Positions 14,245 to 21,156 of a stretch of 32,865 bases of DNA are shown here, one piece after another (position 1 is the stretch's first letter; every line of letters starts with the position of its first letter). This stretch comes from an archaeon. Its GTDB lineage: Archaea; Nanobdellota; Nanobdellia; Woesearchaeales; GW2011-AR9. Location of the stretch: contig JAHFSD010000015.1 of the NCBI GenBank assembly GCA_023265925.1, positions 1 to 32,865 on the forward strand, read 5' to 3'. The translations under genes and the position numbers were made by a program. The notes under the pieces were generated by a model. The model did no database searches and was not told the DNA's origin. It saw only the letters and a program-made list of their open reading frames with translations.

Positions 14245-15648
14245 ATGGTAGACAGCACTATCTCACTGGATGAACGTATTCGGGAAGTATGGGTACGAGA
14301 GGCATTAGAAGACCAGTTTAAAAAATATAAAGACTTTAAGATTGAGAAAGAGTGGGAGCAGAAATGGCAATACTGGTCAAGTAACCATGCCCAGTTTGCT
14401 TTGATTCGTTTATCAAAGAAAAAACAGGGTGGCCGAAGAAGGACTCATCAATTTGTAGTGAAGCGATATATATCAGTAAGATCTGAAGATACGATGTATG
14501 ATCTAGTACATCATCCAGACTTCTTGTTTACTCGAGAACTGAGGAATTTGGATTTAATCAGAAAAATAACTAGAGCAGGATTGGTGCCCACCGTTTGTGC
14601 TTCTTCTAACATTCATAACTTAATTGTGATGGAACACCTGCCGGGAAAAAGCTACAAGGAACAACTCATTCGAGTTCATCAGGAATCAGAGCAAGGAGAG
14701 GGCAGTCCAGATCACCGAATAGAGTTCCAAGAATTCCTGTATAGAGGAGTTCAGCAAGTGGCCCGGTTTGTGGGAACCTGCAACTCCCGACGCGAAAGAT
14801 TTTTTGAAGCTCATGATGGATATGAACGGGAAGCAGGCATTCTTCAACAGGCACAGCAACAGTTGTTTAAAGAACATTTGCTTCGTGCCGTCTACCTTTT
14901 TGATCCTCAGCTCAGTAAAGAAGTTCCTTACTCAAGACAAGTGGCTTACGATCACCTCACAACAAAGGGGATCAATTTAGATAAACGACTCTCAGAGTTG
15001 AATGAAATGTCTACTGGTTTTGGGACTAAATCAAAATTAGTTCATGGGGACCTCAATCCAGATCACCTCAAGGAGAGAAAGATTCTAGATTTAGAAAAAT
15101 TTGGCCCAGGAGATGAGGTAGACGATATCAGCTCTTTCTGCGTCGTCAGTGGAGCTGGAAATAATAGAATTATTGAAAGTGGTGAACTCGGCCACATACT
15201 CAACAGATATCTCGCCTTTGAACACGCCTATGAAACACGAAATGGAGGAGAGGTCAAATATCTTGAACAGTGCAAAAATGGAGATTTTCTCGATTACACT
15301 GCTCAGAAGATGGCAGCACCTGAGTATGCAAATTTTATGTTAAACTTCTTTGCGTATGCAATTCGGAAAAATATTCAATTAGCGGCGCTCTATGGCAGGA
15401 GCAGAAATGGTGGTGAAACTGGCCCCAATCACGTTTATGAATTATTTCAAGAAGTTTTGCTTTTGGACAACAGTTGGACAGACCACTGTAGCAACCCGAC
15501 GCAAGTACGAGATTACTTCCATGCCGGGGGAAGCCTATTACATGATTTGAGTATCGTTCAATTCCCTAACGGTTTTCTCGCAAGACTAAAGGAAGGAACT
15601 GCTGCCAGGGATATTGGTCGTGCCATGCCAAAATTCAGCAGGGAATGA
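14245..15648 (+). CDS. Aminoglycoside phosphotransferase (APH)-like small-molecule kinase
   Basis: A 467-aa protein with the APH/choline-kinase fold. K73 in FVVKRY is the likely ATP lysine; IVMEHLPGKSYKEQL (127-141) is the hinge; the catalytic loop is HGDLNPDH (267-274), and ILDLEKFGPGDEVDDISSF (280-298) carries the metal-binding Asp of this fold. It is longer than typical APH proteins (~260-300 aa), with an extra C-terminal helical region of ~130 residues. Substrate unknown. The downstream IMPase-family gene starts 24 nt after its stop, suggesting a kinase/phosphatase pair on a sugar or polyol phosphate. Resistance function is unlikely in this context. Confidence 0.82.
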   Translation: MVDSTISLDERIREVWVREALEDQFKKYKDFKIEKEWEQKWQYWSSNHAQFALIRLSKKKQGGRRRTHQFVVKRYISVRSEDTMYDLVHHPDFLFTRELRNLDLIRKITRAGLVPTVCASSNIHNLIVMEHLPGKSYKEQLIRVHQESEQGEGSPDHRIEFQEFLYRGVQQVARFVGTCNSRRERFFEAHDGYEREAGILQQAQQQLFKEHLLRAVYLFDPQLSKEVPYSRQVAYDHLTTKGINLDKRLSELNEMSTGFGTKSKLVHGDLNPDHLKERKILDLEKFGPGDEVDDISSFCVVSGAGNNRIIESGELGHILNRYLAFEHAYETRNGGEVKYLEQCKNGDFLDYTAQKMAAPEYANFMLNFFAYAIRKNIQLAALYGRSRNGGETGPNHVYELFQEVLLLDNSWTDHCSNPTQVRDYFHAGGSLLHDLSIVQFPNGFLARLKEGTAARDIGRAMPKFSRE

Positions 15649-15672
15649 GGAAGAAAGCAGAAAGAGTACACT

Positions 15673-16578
15673 ATGGGCCGACACATTCATAGCATCCTTA
15701 TCGAGGCCGCAAAACGAGCCGGCAACGTGCAAAAAGAAATTCTTCATCGCGGCTCATTTAATCTACAGGATAAATACGTTACCGGCACTTCCGCCGATTT
15801 TGTCACGAAAGCAGATATCGAAAGTGAAAGAGTCTTGCGGGAATACTTCAGAGAAGTAAGGCCCGAGCACAACGTTCTGGGAGAGGAATTAGGAGGAGAG
15901 TATAATGGAAATGGAAAAGTTGTGCTGATCGATCCTCTCGATGGAACAAGACATTTCAAGGAGGGACGGCCCCGGTTCGGGCCGATCATCGGCGTGTATG
16001 AACAAGGACGGAACATCGCCGGCATAGAATATAATGTTCTGCAGGATGTAGCGTATGTTGCTACTGAAGAGACTGGTTTTAAACGGATTGGTTCCCGGGA
16101 AGATAGCTGGCCACCTGGAGTGATTTACCTTGGTGGAGATCTGGCCGGCTGCCCGGACTTCCTCAGCGATCTGGGAAAAATAATCCGCAGCCATTTTCCC
16201 GACAACCCGATCATCGCCAGAAGCGGCGAGCATGACGTCCTGCATCAGGCGCGGGTTTGCGAGGGGAGATGGGCAGTCTATTTTCACGCCGGGCAAGGCC
16301 GCCACGATATCGCCGCAGCGCCGATTTTCGGGGAATTGACCGGTACAAAAGTAACTGATCATAATGGGAAACCCTACAACGTTTTAGATGCAGAAGTAGA
16401 GGTAGCCAAATACAAAACAAAAGAGCACGCTGCTATCAATTCTTCCACCGTTCTCGTCGCCCGTGAACCCTACTTTGAGAAGATGCTGGAAGCGTTACAG
16501 CCCTATAAATCGCGGCTCGACCGCCGGCAAGATCCCGGGCGGCGCGACAGCCTGAAACTTCCGACGCTGAAGATTTGA
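15673..16578 (+). CDS. Inositol monophosphatase / FBPase IV-family phosphatase
   Basis: A 301-aa Li-sensitive-type sugar phosphatase. Metal-binding motifs are present: GEELGGE (70-76), IDPLDGTRHF (86-95) matching DPxDGTxNF, and GRHDIAAAPIFGELTG (209-224) matching WDxAAxxxIxxEAGG with Trp replaced by His. In archaea such enzymes hydrolyse inositol-1-phosphate or fructose-1,6-bisphosphate; the substrate here cannot be told. The C-terminal ~40 residues are an unusual basic tail (RLDRRQDPGRRD). Probably the second gene of an operon with the APH-like kinase. Confidence 0.87.
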   Translation: MGRHIHSILIEAAKRAGNVQKEILHRGSFNLQDKYVTGTSADFVTKADIESERVLREYFREVRPEHNVLGEELGGEYNGNGKVVLIDPLDGTRHFKEGRPRFGPIIGVYEQGRNIAGIEYNVLQDVAYVATEETGFKRIGSREDSWPPGVIYLGGDLAGCPDFLSDLGKIIRSHFPDNPIIARSGEHDVLHQARVCEGRWAVYFHAGQGRHDIAAAPIFGELTGTKVTDHNGKPYNVLDAEVEVAKYKTKEHAAINSSTVLVAREPYFEKMLEALQPYKSRLDRRQDPGRRDSLKLPTLKI

Positions 16579-16650
16579 ACTACGTTCCGATTTGGTTTTT
16601 GATTCTCATCACATTCATTTCAACGAGTAGTCCAACTTCCTGAATAATCA

Positions 16651-16663
16651 AAGATACTTTTAT
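16651..16663 (+). promoter_or_regulatory. TATA box of tRNA-Leu
   Basis: ACTTTTATAAAAC, ~40-50 nt before the mature tRNA 5' end, leaving a short 5' leader for RNase P. Confidence 0.55.
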
Positions 16664-16702
16664 AAAACACCTCTGGTTCTTTATTGTTGTCTGCGTCCAT
16701 CT

Positions 16703-16828
16703 GCGGGGGTAGCAAAGCCTGGCCAAATGCGCAGGACTTAAGCCCATGAACGAGACACCAATCAGTATTGGTTGGAGAAGAGATCCTGTCCCTTAGTGGG
16801 TTCGAGAGTTCAAATCTCTTCCCCCGCA
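16703..16828 (+). tRNA. tRNA-Leu(UAA) with intron at 37/38
   Basis: Class II tRNA with 7-bp acceptor GCGGGGG/CCCCCGC, discriminator A, D-arm region AGCCTGGCC, and anticodon stem CAGGA/TCCTG. Joining exons 16703-16742 and 16783-16828 gives the loop CTTAAGA with anticodon UAA. A long variable arm (TCCCTTAGTGGGT) and a T-arm with TTCAAAT follow, then a T-run. The 40-nt insert lies at the canonical archaeal 37/38 site. The CCA is not encoded. Confidence 0.93.
16743..16782 (+). other. tRNA-Leu intron, 40 nt
   Basis: Between G37 and A38, with an internal hairpin CCAATCAGTATTGG. Position fits removal by the archaeal splicing endonuclease. Confidence 0.85.
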
Positions 16829-16836
16829 TTTTTTTC
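16828..16836 (+). terminator. Oligo-T terminator after tRNA-Leu
   Basis: A run of seven T directly follows the discriminator base, a typical archaeal terminator, though the LAGLIDADG gene could be reached by read-through. Confidence 0.5.
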
Positions 16837-16872
16837 TTTAATTTTGCTGTACACCCGCAGGAGGTTATTAAC

Positions 16873-17337
16873 ATGAATCAAGAAAAAATAGAACTTAATG
16901 AAGAAATCTGTGAATTTGTAGGGGCTTTTATTGGTGATGGGTATATGGGTAACTATGGGGAAAGAAAGAATCGATTTGTCGTAGGATTTGCTGGGAATAA
17001 AATACTTGACGAGGACTACTTAAAAAACTACTTATTACCATTAATCAAAAGACAATTCCCTTACACCAATCCTCGTCTTGGATACAGGCCAGATCAGAAT
17101 ACCTTGATGTTACGAATGTATTCTCAGAGACTTTTTCATTTCATGAATACTCTGGGATTTAAAGCCGGCAGAAAATCACGCACTGTCACTATTCCAGAGG
17201 TGTTTTATAAAAGTAATCGTGATGGAAAAAGAAATACTCTGGAGATTTACGGCCACCGCCAGTTAGAAAGGTTTTTAAAACTAATAGGTTTCTCGAACCA
17301 AAAGCATCTTTCAAAGATTGTTGCCCCTGTGGCCTAA
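16873..17337 (+). CDS. LAGLIDADG homing-endonuclease-family protein between two tRNAs
   Basis: A 154-aa protein with one LAGLIDADG motif at residues 15-25 (FVGAFIGDGYM; catalytic-type Asp22), so it would act as a homodimer. The second half contains the family-typical LERFLKLIGFSNQKHL. ATG 16873 has an AGGAGGTT ribosome-binding site ~7 nt ahead. The gene starts 45 nt after tRNA-Leu and its last codons and stop lie inside the first 15 nt of tRNA-Thr; RNase P cleavage there would remove the stop codon from the message. Both flanking tRNAs carry 40-nt introns. It may be a homing enzyme of a tRNA intron now free-standing, or a related DNA-binding protein. Confidence 0.85.
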   Translation: MNQEKIELNEEICEFVGAFIGDGYMGNYGERKNRFVVGFAGNKILDEDYLKNYLLPLIKRQFPYTNPRLGYRPDQNTLMLRMYSQRLFHFMNTLGFKAGRKSRTVTIPEVFYKSNRDGKRNTLEIYGHRQLERFLKLIGFSNQKHLSKIVAPVA

Positions 17338-17434
17338 CGGTATGGCGTTACCTTGGTAAGGTAAAGGTTCCGAGTTCAAATATACTGCCTCGTGTTCGTT
17401 CAACATCAGGAGTTTGAAAGTCTCGGCAGGGGCT
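17323..17434 (+). tRNA. tRNA-Thr(GGU) with an intron in the T-loop (59/60)
   Basis: Acceptor GCCCCTG/CAGGGGC, anticodon stem-loop TTACC-TTGGTAA-GGTAA giving GGU, 5-nt variable loop, T-stem CCGAG/CTCGG. Removing 17381-17420 rejoins TTCAAA and T into a standard T-loop TTCAAAT. Around the junctions a bulge-helix-bulge can form: outer helix CCGAG/CTCGG, central TTCA/TGAA, 3-nt bulges AAT and AGT, each cut after its second base. Discriminator T, then a T-run. The 5' end overlaps the LAGLIDADG gene. Confidence 0.9.
17381..17420 (+). other. Non-canonical tRNA-Thr intron, 40 nt, position 59/60
   Basis: Begins TATACTGCC and ends TTTGAAAG. Its 3' end pairs with the T-loop of exon 1 to form the central helix of the splicing motif. 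Introns at this site are rare outside Thermoproteales. Confidence 0.85.
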
Positions 17435-17440
17435 TTTTAT
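17433..17440 (+). terminator. Oligo-T terminator after tRNA-Thr
   Basis: CTTTTTAT directly follows the acceptor stem. Confidence 0.5.
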
Positions 17441-17462
17441 ATTTCTTAACTGCTGTTCCCCA

Positions 17463-17473
17463 GAATATAAAAG
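17463..17473 (+). promoter_or_regulatory. TATA box of nurA
   Basis: GAATATAAAAG, ~32-40 nt before the ATG at 17503, giving a very short leader. Confidence 0.55.
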
Positions 17474-17502
17474 ATTAAGAAGGATTGTGCCCAGAGAGAA
17501 CC

Positions 17503-18510
17503 ATGCTCCACCAAATTTCCCAACAAATCTCCCAACAGATCAAATCCCATCTCCTTGCTTTCTCCCGGGAGGATAATCTTATTTTCAATGGCAAACTAAT
17601 CCCGGTCAACCACAATAACTTTTCTCCCATTCCTCCTATTTCTCCTATTCCACCTATTCCACCCATTCTGCCATCATCAACCACGAACAGCCTCTCAACC
17701 ACAAACACCATCGCCTTCGTCGATGGCGGGCAGGCCGAGATCATCACCGCCGGCAATTTTTGCCTGAGCTTTATCCGTGTCGCCGCCCAGACCTTCCAGG
17801 GAGCTACCAAGAAAGAGCTGGTAAAAAATGAATTTTACATTTATACCAGAGCAGTCTGGAACAGCGCCGATGTATGGTATCAGAGCACGATTTTTTCCCT
17901 CAATGAAAGATTAATTGACGGGCAGGACCTCTTTCTTTCTTCCCACGATGCCGCGCTGAAGATTGGGAACGAACGCGCTCCGATCTTCAGAGTAGCTGCG
18001 CTGGCCCGCCGGTTTGCTGAACTGGCCTTGGCTGCTCAGGTCAAAGCTGATTTTGTAGTGATAGATGGAACGCTGGAAAGCACTTTCCCCCGGGAAGAAA
18101 AGTACCTCGCCCGGCTCCAGGAACGCGGTGCTGCCCTCGCTAAAACTTCCACTCTCTTTACGGCCTCAGGGAATAATCCCGTTACCCTCCTTAACAAGAT
18201 TGGCCCGGCCGGCTGCTGGCAGTATGGTGTGGAGAACAAAACCTCTTTTGTCAGGCTCCATCCCCGGGCAAAGCACGTCTTCCGCTTTGAGGGAAACAAG
18301 ACTGTTCTGCCTCTCCTGGTGGAGCAGAGCCGGGATGCCGTCTTTCTGGGCTATCCCTACGGCTTAATTCTTGCTGACCAACTGGCCCGTGTGAGCAACG
18401 CCGAGAAGAATTCCTTAAAGATGAATCTCTTGTTGAGGAAGGAGAATAAGGAAATCGTCGAGTATTTGCAGGCCACAAATGCGCATGAAATCCTGGATGG
18501 GTTGGGGTGA
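17503..18510 (+). CDS. nurA: NurA-family 5'-3' nuclease
   Basis: A 335-aa protein with NurA motifs: AFVDGGQAEI (Asp74; motif I), IRVAAQTF following it, and DFVVIDGTLES (Asp188; motif II). NurA resects DNA ends together with the HerA helicase in archaeal recombination. HerA, Mre11 and Rad50 genes are not in this window. Residues ~41-57 form a Pro-Ile repeat (SPIPPISPIPPIPPILP) encoded by a short DNA tandem repeat and placed just before the catalytic core, likely a recent expansion. ATG 17503 is chosen over the upstream TTG by the TATA spacing. Confidence 0.85.
   Translation: MLHQISQQISQQIKSHLLAFSREDNLIFNGKLIPVNHNNFSPIPPISPIPPIPPILPSSTTNSLSTTNTIAFVDGGQAEIITAGNFCLSFIRVAAQTFQGATKKELVKNEFYIYTRAVWNSADVWYQSTIFSLNERLIDGQDLFLSSHDAALKIGNERAPIFRVAALARRFAELALAAQVKADFVVIDGTLESTFPREEKYLARLQERGAALAKTSTLFTASGNNPVTLLNKIGPAGCWQYGVENKTSFVRLHPRAKHVFRFEGNKTVLPLLVEQSRDAVFLGYPYGLILADQLARVSNAEKNSLKMNLLLRKENKEIVEYLQATNAHEILDGLG
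17626..17674 (+). repeat. CCTATTCCn-type short tandem repeat inside nurA
   Basis: Pyrimidine-rich repeats of CC(T/A)(C/A)CTATT(C/T) encode the Pro-Ile run. The strand asymmetry suggests slippage-driven expansion. Confidence 0.6.
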
Positions 18511-18729
18511 AGAACTGAACATTATTTGCCCCTCAAAAGGAGTATCCTTAATACAGAAAATATCTCTTTCCAGTAAGTACAGTTTCCGGCTGCTTCTTTA
18601 AATACCCCCTTGGTTTCCCGTGGACAATAGGCTTTAAATCCCCCCTTTTCTCGTCCATAACAGCCCGTCCGGCACAATTTCGCAAACTACTTAAACCCCC
18701 TGCTCCTGCTGGAAAAGAGGGGTGGCAGC
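18511..18729 (+). promoter_or_regulatory. Intergenic region with three TATA-plus-C-tract motifs
   Basis: TTTAAATACCCCCTT (18597-18611), TTTAAATCCCCCCTTTT (18633-18649) and CTTAAACCCCC (18690-18700). The last is ~30 nt before the GNAT gene and is its likely promoter, with GAGGGGTGGC as ribosome-binding site. The other two could drive short untranslated RNAs or be regulatory copies. No ORF here. Confidence 0.45.
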
Positions 18730-19152
18730 ATGAAAACTGAAACTGATTTTGACATCCGGGAAGCCAAGCGGACCGATGTGCCCAGCTTTGTCGCGACTAT
18801 TGCCCGCGCTAAGACGATTGGCAATGTAACACCGAAAGCCTACCTGAACTGGATTGTACGGGATGGCATTGCCTTGGTCGCTGAGCACAATGATAAGAAT
18901 ATCGGCTTCCTCCTGGCCGAGAAGAACAGCAACGCTGCTGCCCATGTGAATTACCTGTACGTCCATCCCCGCCATCGCGGCAAGGGCCTTGGCAGCATTC
19001 TGGTGCGCCATTTCTTAGGGACGTGCCGCAAGAAAGGCATCAAGTATGTAGACCTGAATGCCAAGAAAAATACCGTGGGCTTCTACCGCAATTTTGGCTT
19101 TAAGTCGGAAGGGAAGTATGCGGTGCTCTATCGCCGGCTGCGGCCGAACTGA
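18730..19152 (+). CDS. GNAT-family N-acetyltransferase
   Basis: A 140-aa single-domain GNAT. The acetyl-CoA-binding motif A is VHPRHRGKGLGSILV, preceded by the beta-4 strand HVNYLY; motif B-like VDLNAKKNTVGFYRNFGF closes the fold, a RimI-like pattern. Substrate unknown; N-terminal acetylation of ribosomal or other proteins is possible. Independent promoter. Unlike the GNAT at 3136-3654 it lacks the toxin-type N-terminus and an antitoxin partner. Confidence 0.85.
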   Translation: MKTETDFDIREAKRTDVPSFVATIARAKTIGNVTPKAYLNWIVRDGIALVAEHNDKNIGFLLAEKNSNAAAHVNYLYVHPRHRGKGLGSILVRHFLGTCRKKGIKYVDLNAKKNTVGFYRNFGFKSEGKYAVLYRRLRPN

Positions 19153-19199
19153 GGGCTTCCGTGAGAAATGTTTAAAAAGTTGGGAGGTATAGTAACGAT

Positions 19200-19316
19200 A
19201 TGGAACAGGAATTTCATTTTATTCAGAATGTGAAGCTCCGTGAAACAATCCAAACCCTGGCAATTATACTAGGAATTATTGGGGTTATTTTAAGCATCGT
19301 ATCTTTTCTCTATTGA
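19200..19316 (+). CDS. Tiny single-pass membrane protein, 38 aa
   Basis: The polar start MEQEFHFIQNVKLRETIQ is followed by a transmembrane helix, LAIILGIIGVILSIVSFLY, ending at the C-terminus. A strong GGGAGGT ribosome-binding site lies ~11 nt ahead and TTTAAAAAG is the TATA candidate. Two bases separate it from the next ORF. Tail-anchored topology, function unknown. Confidence 0.6.
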   Translation: MEQEFHFIQNVKLRETIQTLAIILGIIGVILSIVSFLY

Positions 19317-19318
19317 AA

Positions 19319-19474
19319 ATGGCAACCAGTAAGAAGAAAATTCTGTTATCTTTAACTGCCTATCTAATTCTGTTTACCTTTCTAAAAGCCTATTTAGGAA
19401 CAAGTGATATCGTAGATAGAATTGTTGCCCTCTTGGCAGTGATTGTCTTCTTTGCGGATCAACTTACCCGCTAA
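19319..19474 (+). CDS. Tiny two-helix membrane protein, 51 aa
   Basis: A basic N-terminus (MATSKKK), then helix ILLSLTAYLILFTFLKAYL, a short loop GTSDIVDR, and helix IVALLAVIVFFADQL. The positive-inside rule predicts a hairpin with the N-terminus in the cytoplasm. It directly follows the 38-aa ORF and so is probably co-transcribed; its 3' end overlaps the convergent phospholipase D gene by 11 nt. Function unknown. Confidence 0.6.
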   Translation: MATSKKKILLSLTAYLILFTFLKAYLGTSDIVDRIVALLAVIVFFADQLTR

Positions 19475-20489
19475 CCTTGCCCGGATACAACCCCCTGAAC
19501 TCTTCCACAAACCTTGTTGCTATTCCTTTATCCCGGATGATCAGCAGATTCTCATCATTCCGCTCATTCCCGCCTGCCGTGGGGTTGAACGAGCCGGTAA
19601 GCACGGTTTCTTCGTCAATGATGAAGACCTTGTGATGAAGATTGCGAGGATTGGTGTCTTTGAAGATGTGGTCATCTCCAATTTGATACTGCAATACATT
19701 AAATTTAGAATATTCGCTGATCTGCCTCGTTTCCATGATTCCCCTGATAGTTACATTATCCAGATGTTTCAGCAGCAGGATGTTGGCAATGCCGTCGTGG
19801 GTGAACGAGAAGGTCAGGAAATAAATTGATGTTGTTGCTTTCTTTAATTCCTCCTTGACGTGCTCAGCACAGTGATCTTCCGGGCAGAAGTAGATTTCTA
19901 GAGGAATGGTTCCAACACGAATCTGCGGATTTTTAACCTCTTCACCGCCTTTAAATTTTCCATTCCACATCTCCTGGAACTCATCTTCATAATTCTGGGC
20001 GACGAGCCGGGAATGAATGAGCAGCAGGTTGTTATTATTCTTATGGGCATCATTGTCAGTGGGGTTCATGCTGCCGGCCGAAACTGCCTGACCGTCCACC
20101 AGGCAGAATTTGTTATGCATCAGTCCCCACTTGTCAGCTTTGACGAAGGGATGATTGAATTTCTTAAGGTAGTCGTCGTCAGTAACGACTTTAACGTCTA
20201 TTTTCCGTGATTTTTCCAGTAACGTTTCCTGGACTGACTTCAGCCCGATGTCATAGAAAGCACAATGCAGGGAAGAATTGGCTGAACTGAGAAAATCAAC
20301 CAAGGCCTGCTCGCAGTCATCGCCGGGGCAGAACAACAGCTGGAGAGTGCCCTGGTCCTGGAGGTAGGAGTTGACTGGCGCTATTGTTTTCCCGGTGATG
20401 GTGACAGAGGGAAGAAACGAGTAAATCAGGGCGCCAATTAATATTACACCAACTGCTAGCAAAATAAACAAAACTGCTTTTTTCATCAC
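19464..20489 (-). CDS. Exported or membrane-anchored phospholipase D-family protein
   Basis: A 341-aa protein with an N-terminal membrane segment (residues 4-26, KAVLFILLAVGVILIGAL) and two HKD motifs: HNKFCLVD (H125, K127, D132) with GSMNPTDN, and HHKVFIID (H285, K287, D292) with GSFNPTAG. Both catalytic halves are intact. The family includes phospholipases, cardiolipin synthases and Nuc-type nucleases; the fairly short length and duplicated single-domain layout fit a secreted nuclease or phospholipase. Its ATG overlaps the L15e stop (ATGA), so the two are co-transcribed. Confidence 0.88.
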   Translation of the reverse strand: MMKKAVLFILLAVGVILIGALIYSFLPSVTITGKTIAPVNSYLQDQGTLQLLFCPGDDCEQALVDFLSSANSSLHCAFYDIGLKSVQETLLEKSRKIDVKVVTDDDYLKKFNHPFVKADKWGLMHNKFCLVDGQAVSAGSMNPTDNDAHKNNNNLLLIHSRLVAQNYEDEFQEMWNGKFKGGEEVKNPQIRVGTIPLEIYFCPEDHCAEHVKEELKKATTSIYFLTFSFTHDGIANILLLKHLDNVTIRGIMETRQISEYSKFNVLQYQIGDDHIFKDTNPRNLHHKVFIIDEETVLTGSFNPTAGGNERNDENLLIIRDKGIATRFVEEFRGLYPGKVSG

Positions 20490-21067
20490 TGCCTTCGTTC
20501 ATGCGCCCTTCTGCTCGGCCGGGCCTTCTCAAAGCCTTTGCCTTTCCCGTGCAGTCCCCGGCTTCTCCGGCCCGCTGACGTCTGCCCATGAAAGACTCTG
20601 CTCCAATGCTTTTTCTGGCAGATCCAATTTATTGCCGGATCGGACTGAATCACCGGGTGAGACGGATCAACTAAAATCACTTCAAACCAGCGCTGCTTGC
20701 CATCTTCGGCCACCCAATAGGAATTGAGAACAGCTAAATTAGGATAATTCTTCTGGGCCCGCTCTTCAGCGATCTGCTGATAACTTTTCTGCAGGGTCAA
20801 CCCCCGGCCAGTACGCTTGGACCTTCTTCCCCCGGTAATTTTTGGCCGTTGATGTCCACCGCGCAGGACGCGTTGCCGCACCATGATGTAGCCTTGCTTG
20901 GCCTTATAGCCCAGGGCACGGGCACGATCAATTCTGGTCGGGTGTTCCAGGCGAACGGTGGACTCTTCCTTCCGCCACTGCAATAAGCGTTCCCGCCAGA
21001 GTTCCGGCATGCTTTCCCGCGGATTCTTCCACAGTTCCCGGACGTGCTGGTATAAGCCCTGAGCCAT
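20486..21067 (-). CDS. rpl15e: Ribosomal protein L15e
   Basis: A 193-aa basic protein of normal archaeal length, a component of the large subunit. Diagnostic segments: RARALGYKAKQGYIMVRQRV, RGGHQRPKITGGRRSKRTG, LNSYWVAEDGKQRWFEVILV and the C-terminal HGKGKGFEKARPSRRAHE. A TATA box, TTTTTAAACC, lies ~27-35 nt before the ATG. The start of the phospholipase D-like gene overlaps its stop, an unexpected partner for a ribosomal protein. Confidence 0.97.
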   Translation of the reverse strand: MAQGLYQHVRELWKNPRESMPELWRERLLQWRKEESTVRLEHPTRIDRARALGYKAKQGYIMVRQRVLRGGHQRPKITGGRRSKRTGRGLTLQKSYQQIAEERAQKNYPNLAVLNSYWVAEDGKQRWFEVILVDPSHPVIQSDPAINWICQKKHWSRVFHGQTSAGRRSRGLHGKGKGFEKARPSRRAHERRQ

Positions 21068-21091
21068 TGTACCTGCTGATTTTAACTGCTG

Positions 21092-21102
21092 GTTTAAAAA
21101 GG
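21092..21102 (-). promoter_or_regulatory. TATA box of rpl15e
   Basis: Minus strand TTTTTAAACC, ~27-35 nt before the ATG, predicting a near-leaderless message. Confidence 0.6.
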
Positions 21103-21156
21103 TTTAGGACGAAAAAAATAAATTTGTGGCGCTCAGGGGGAAGGCAAAACCAAACA

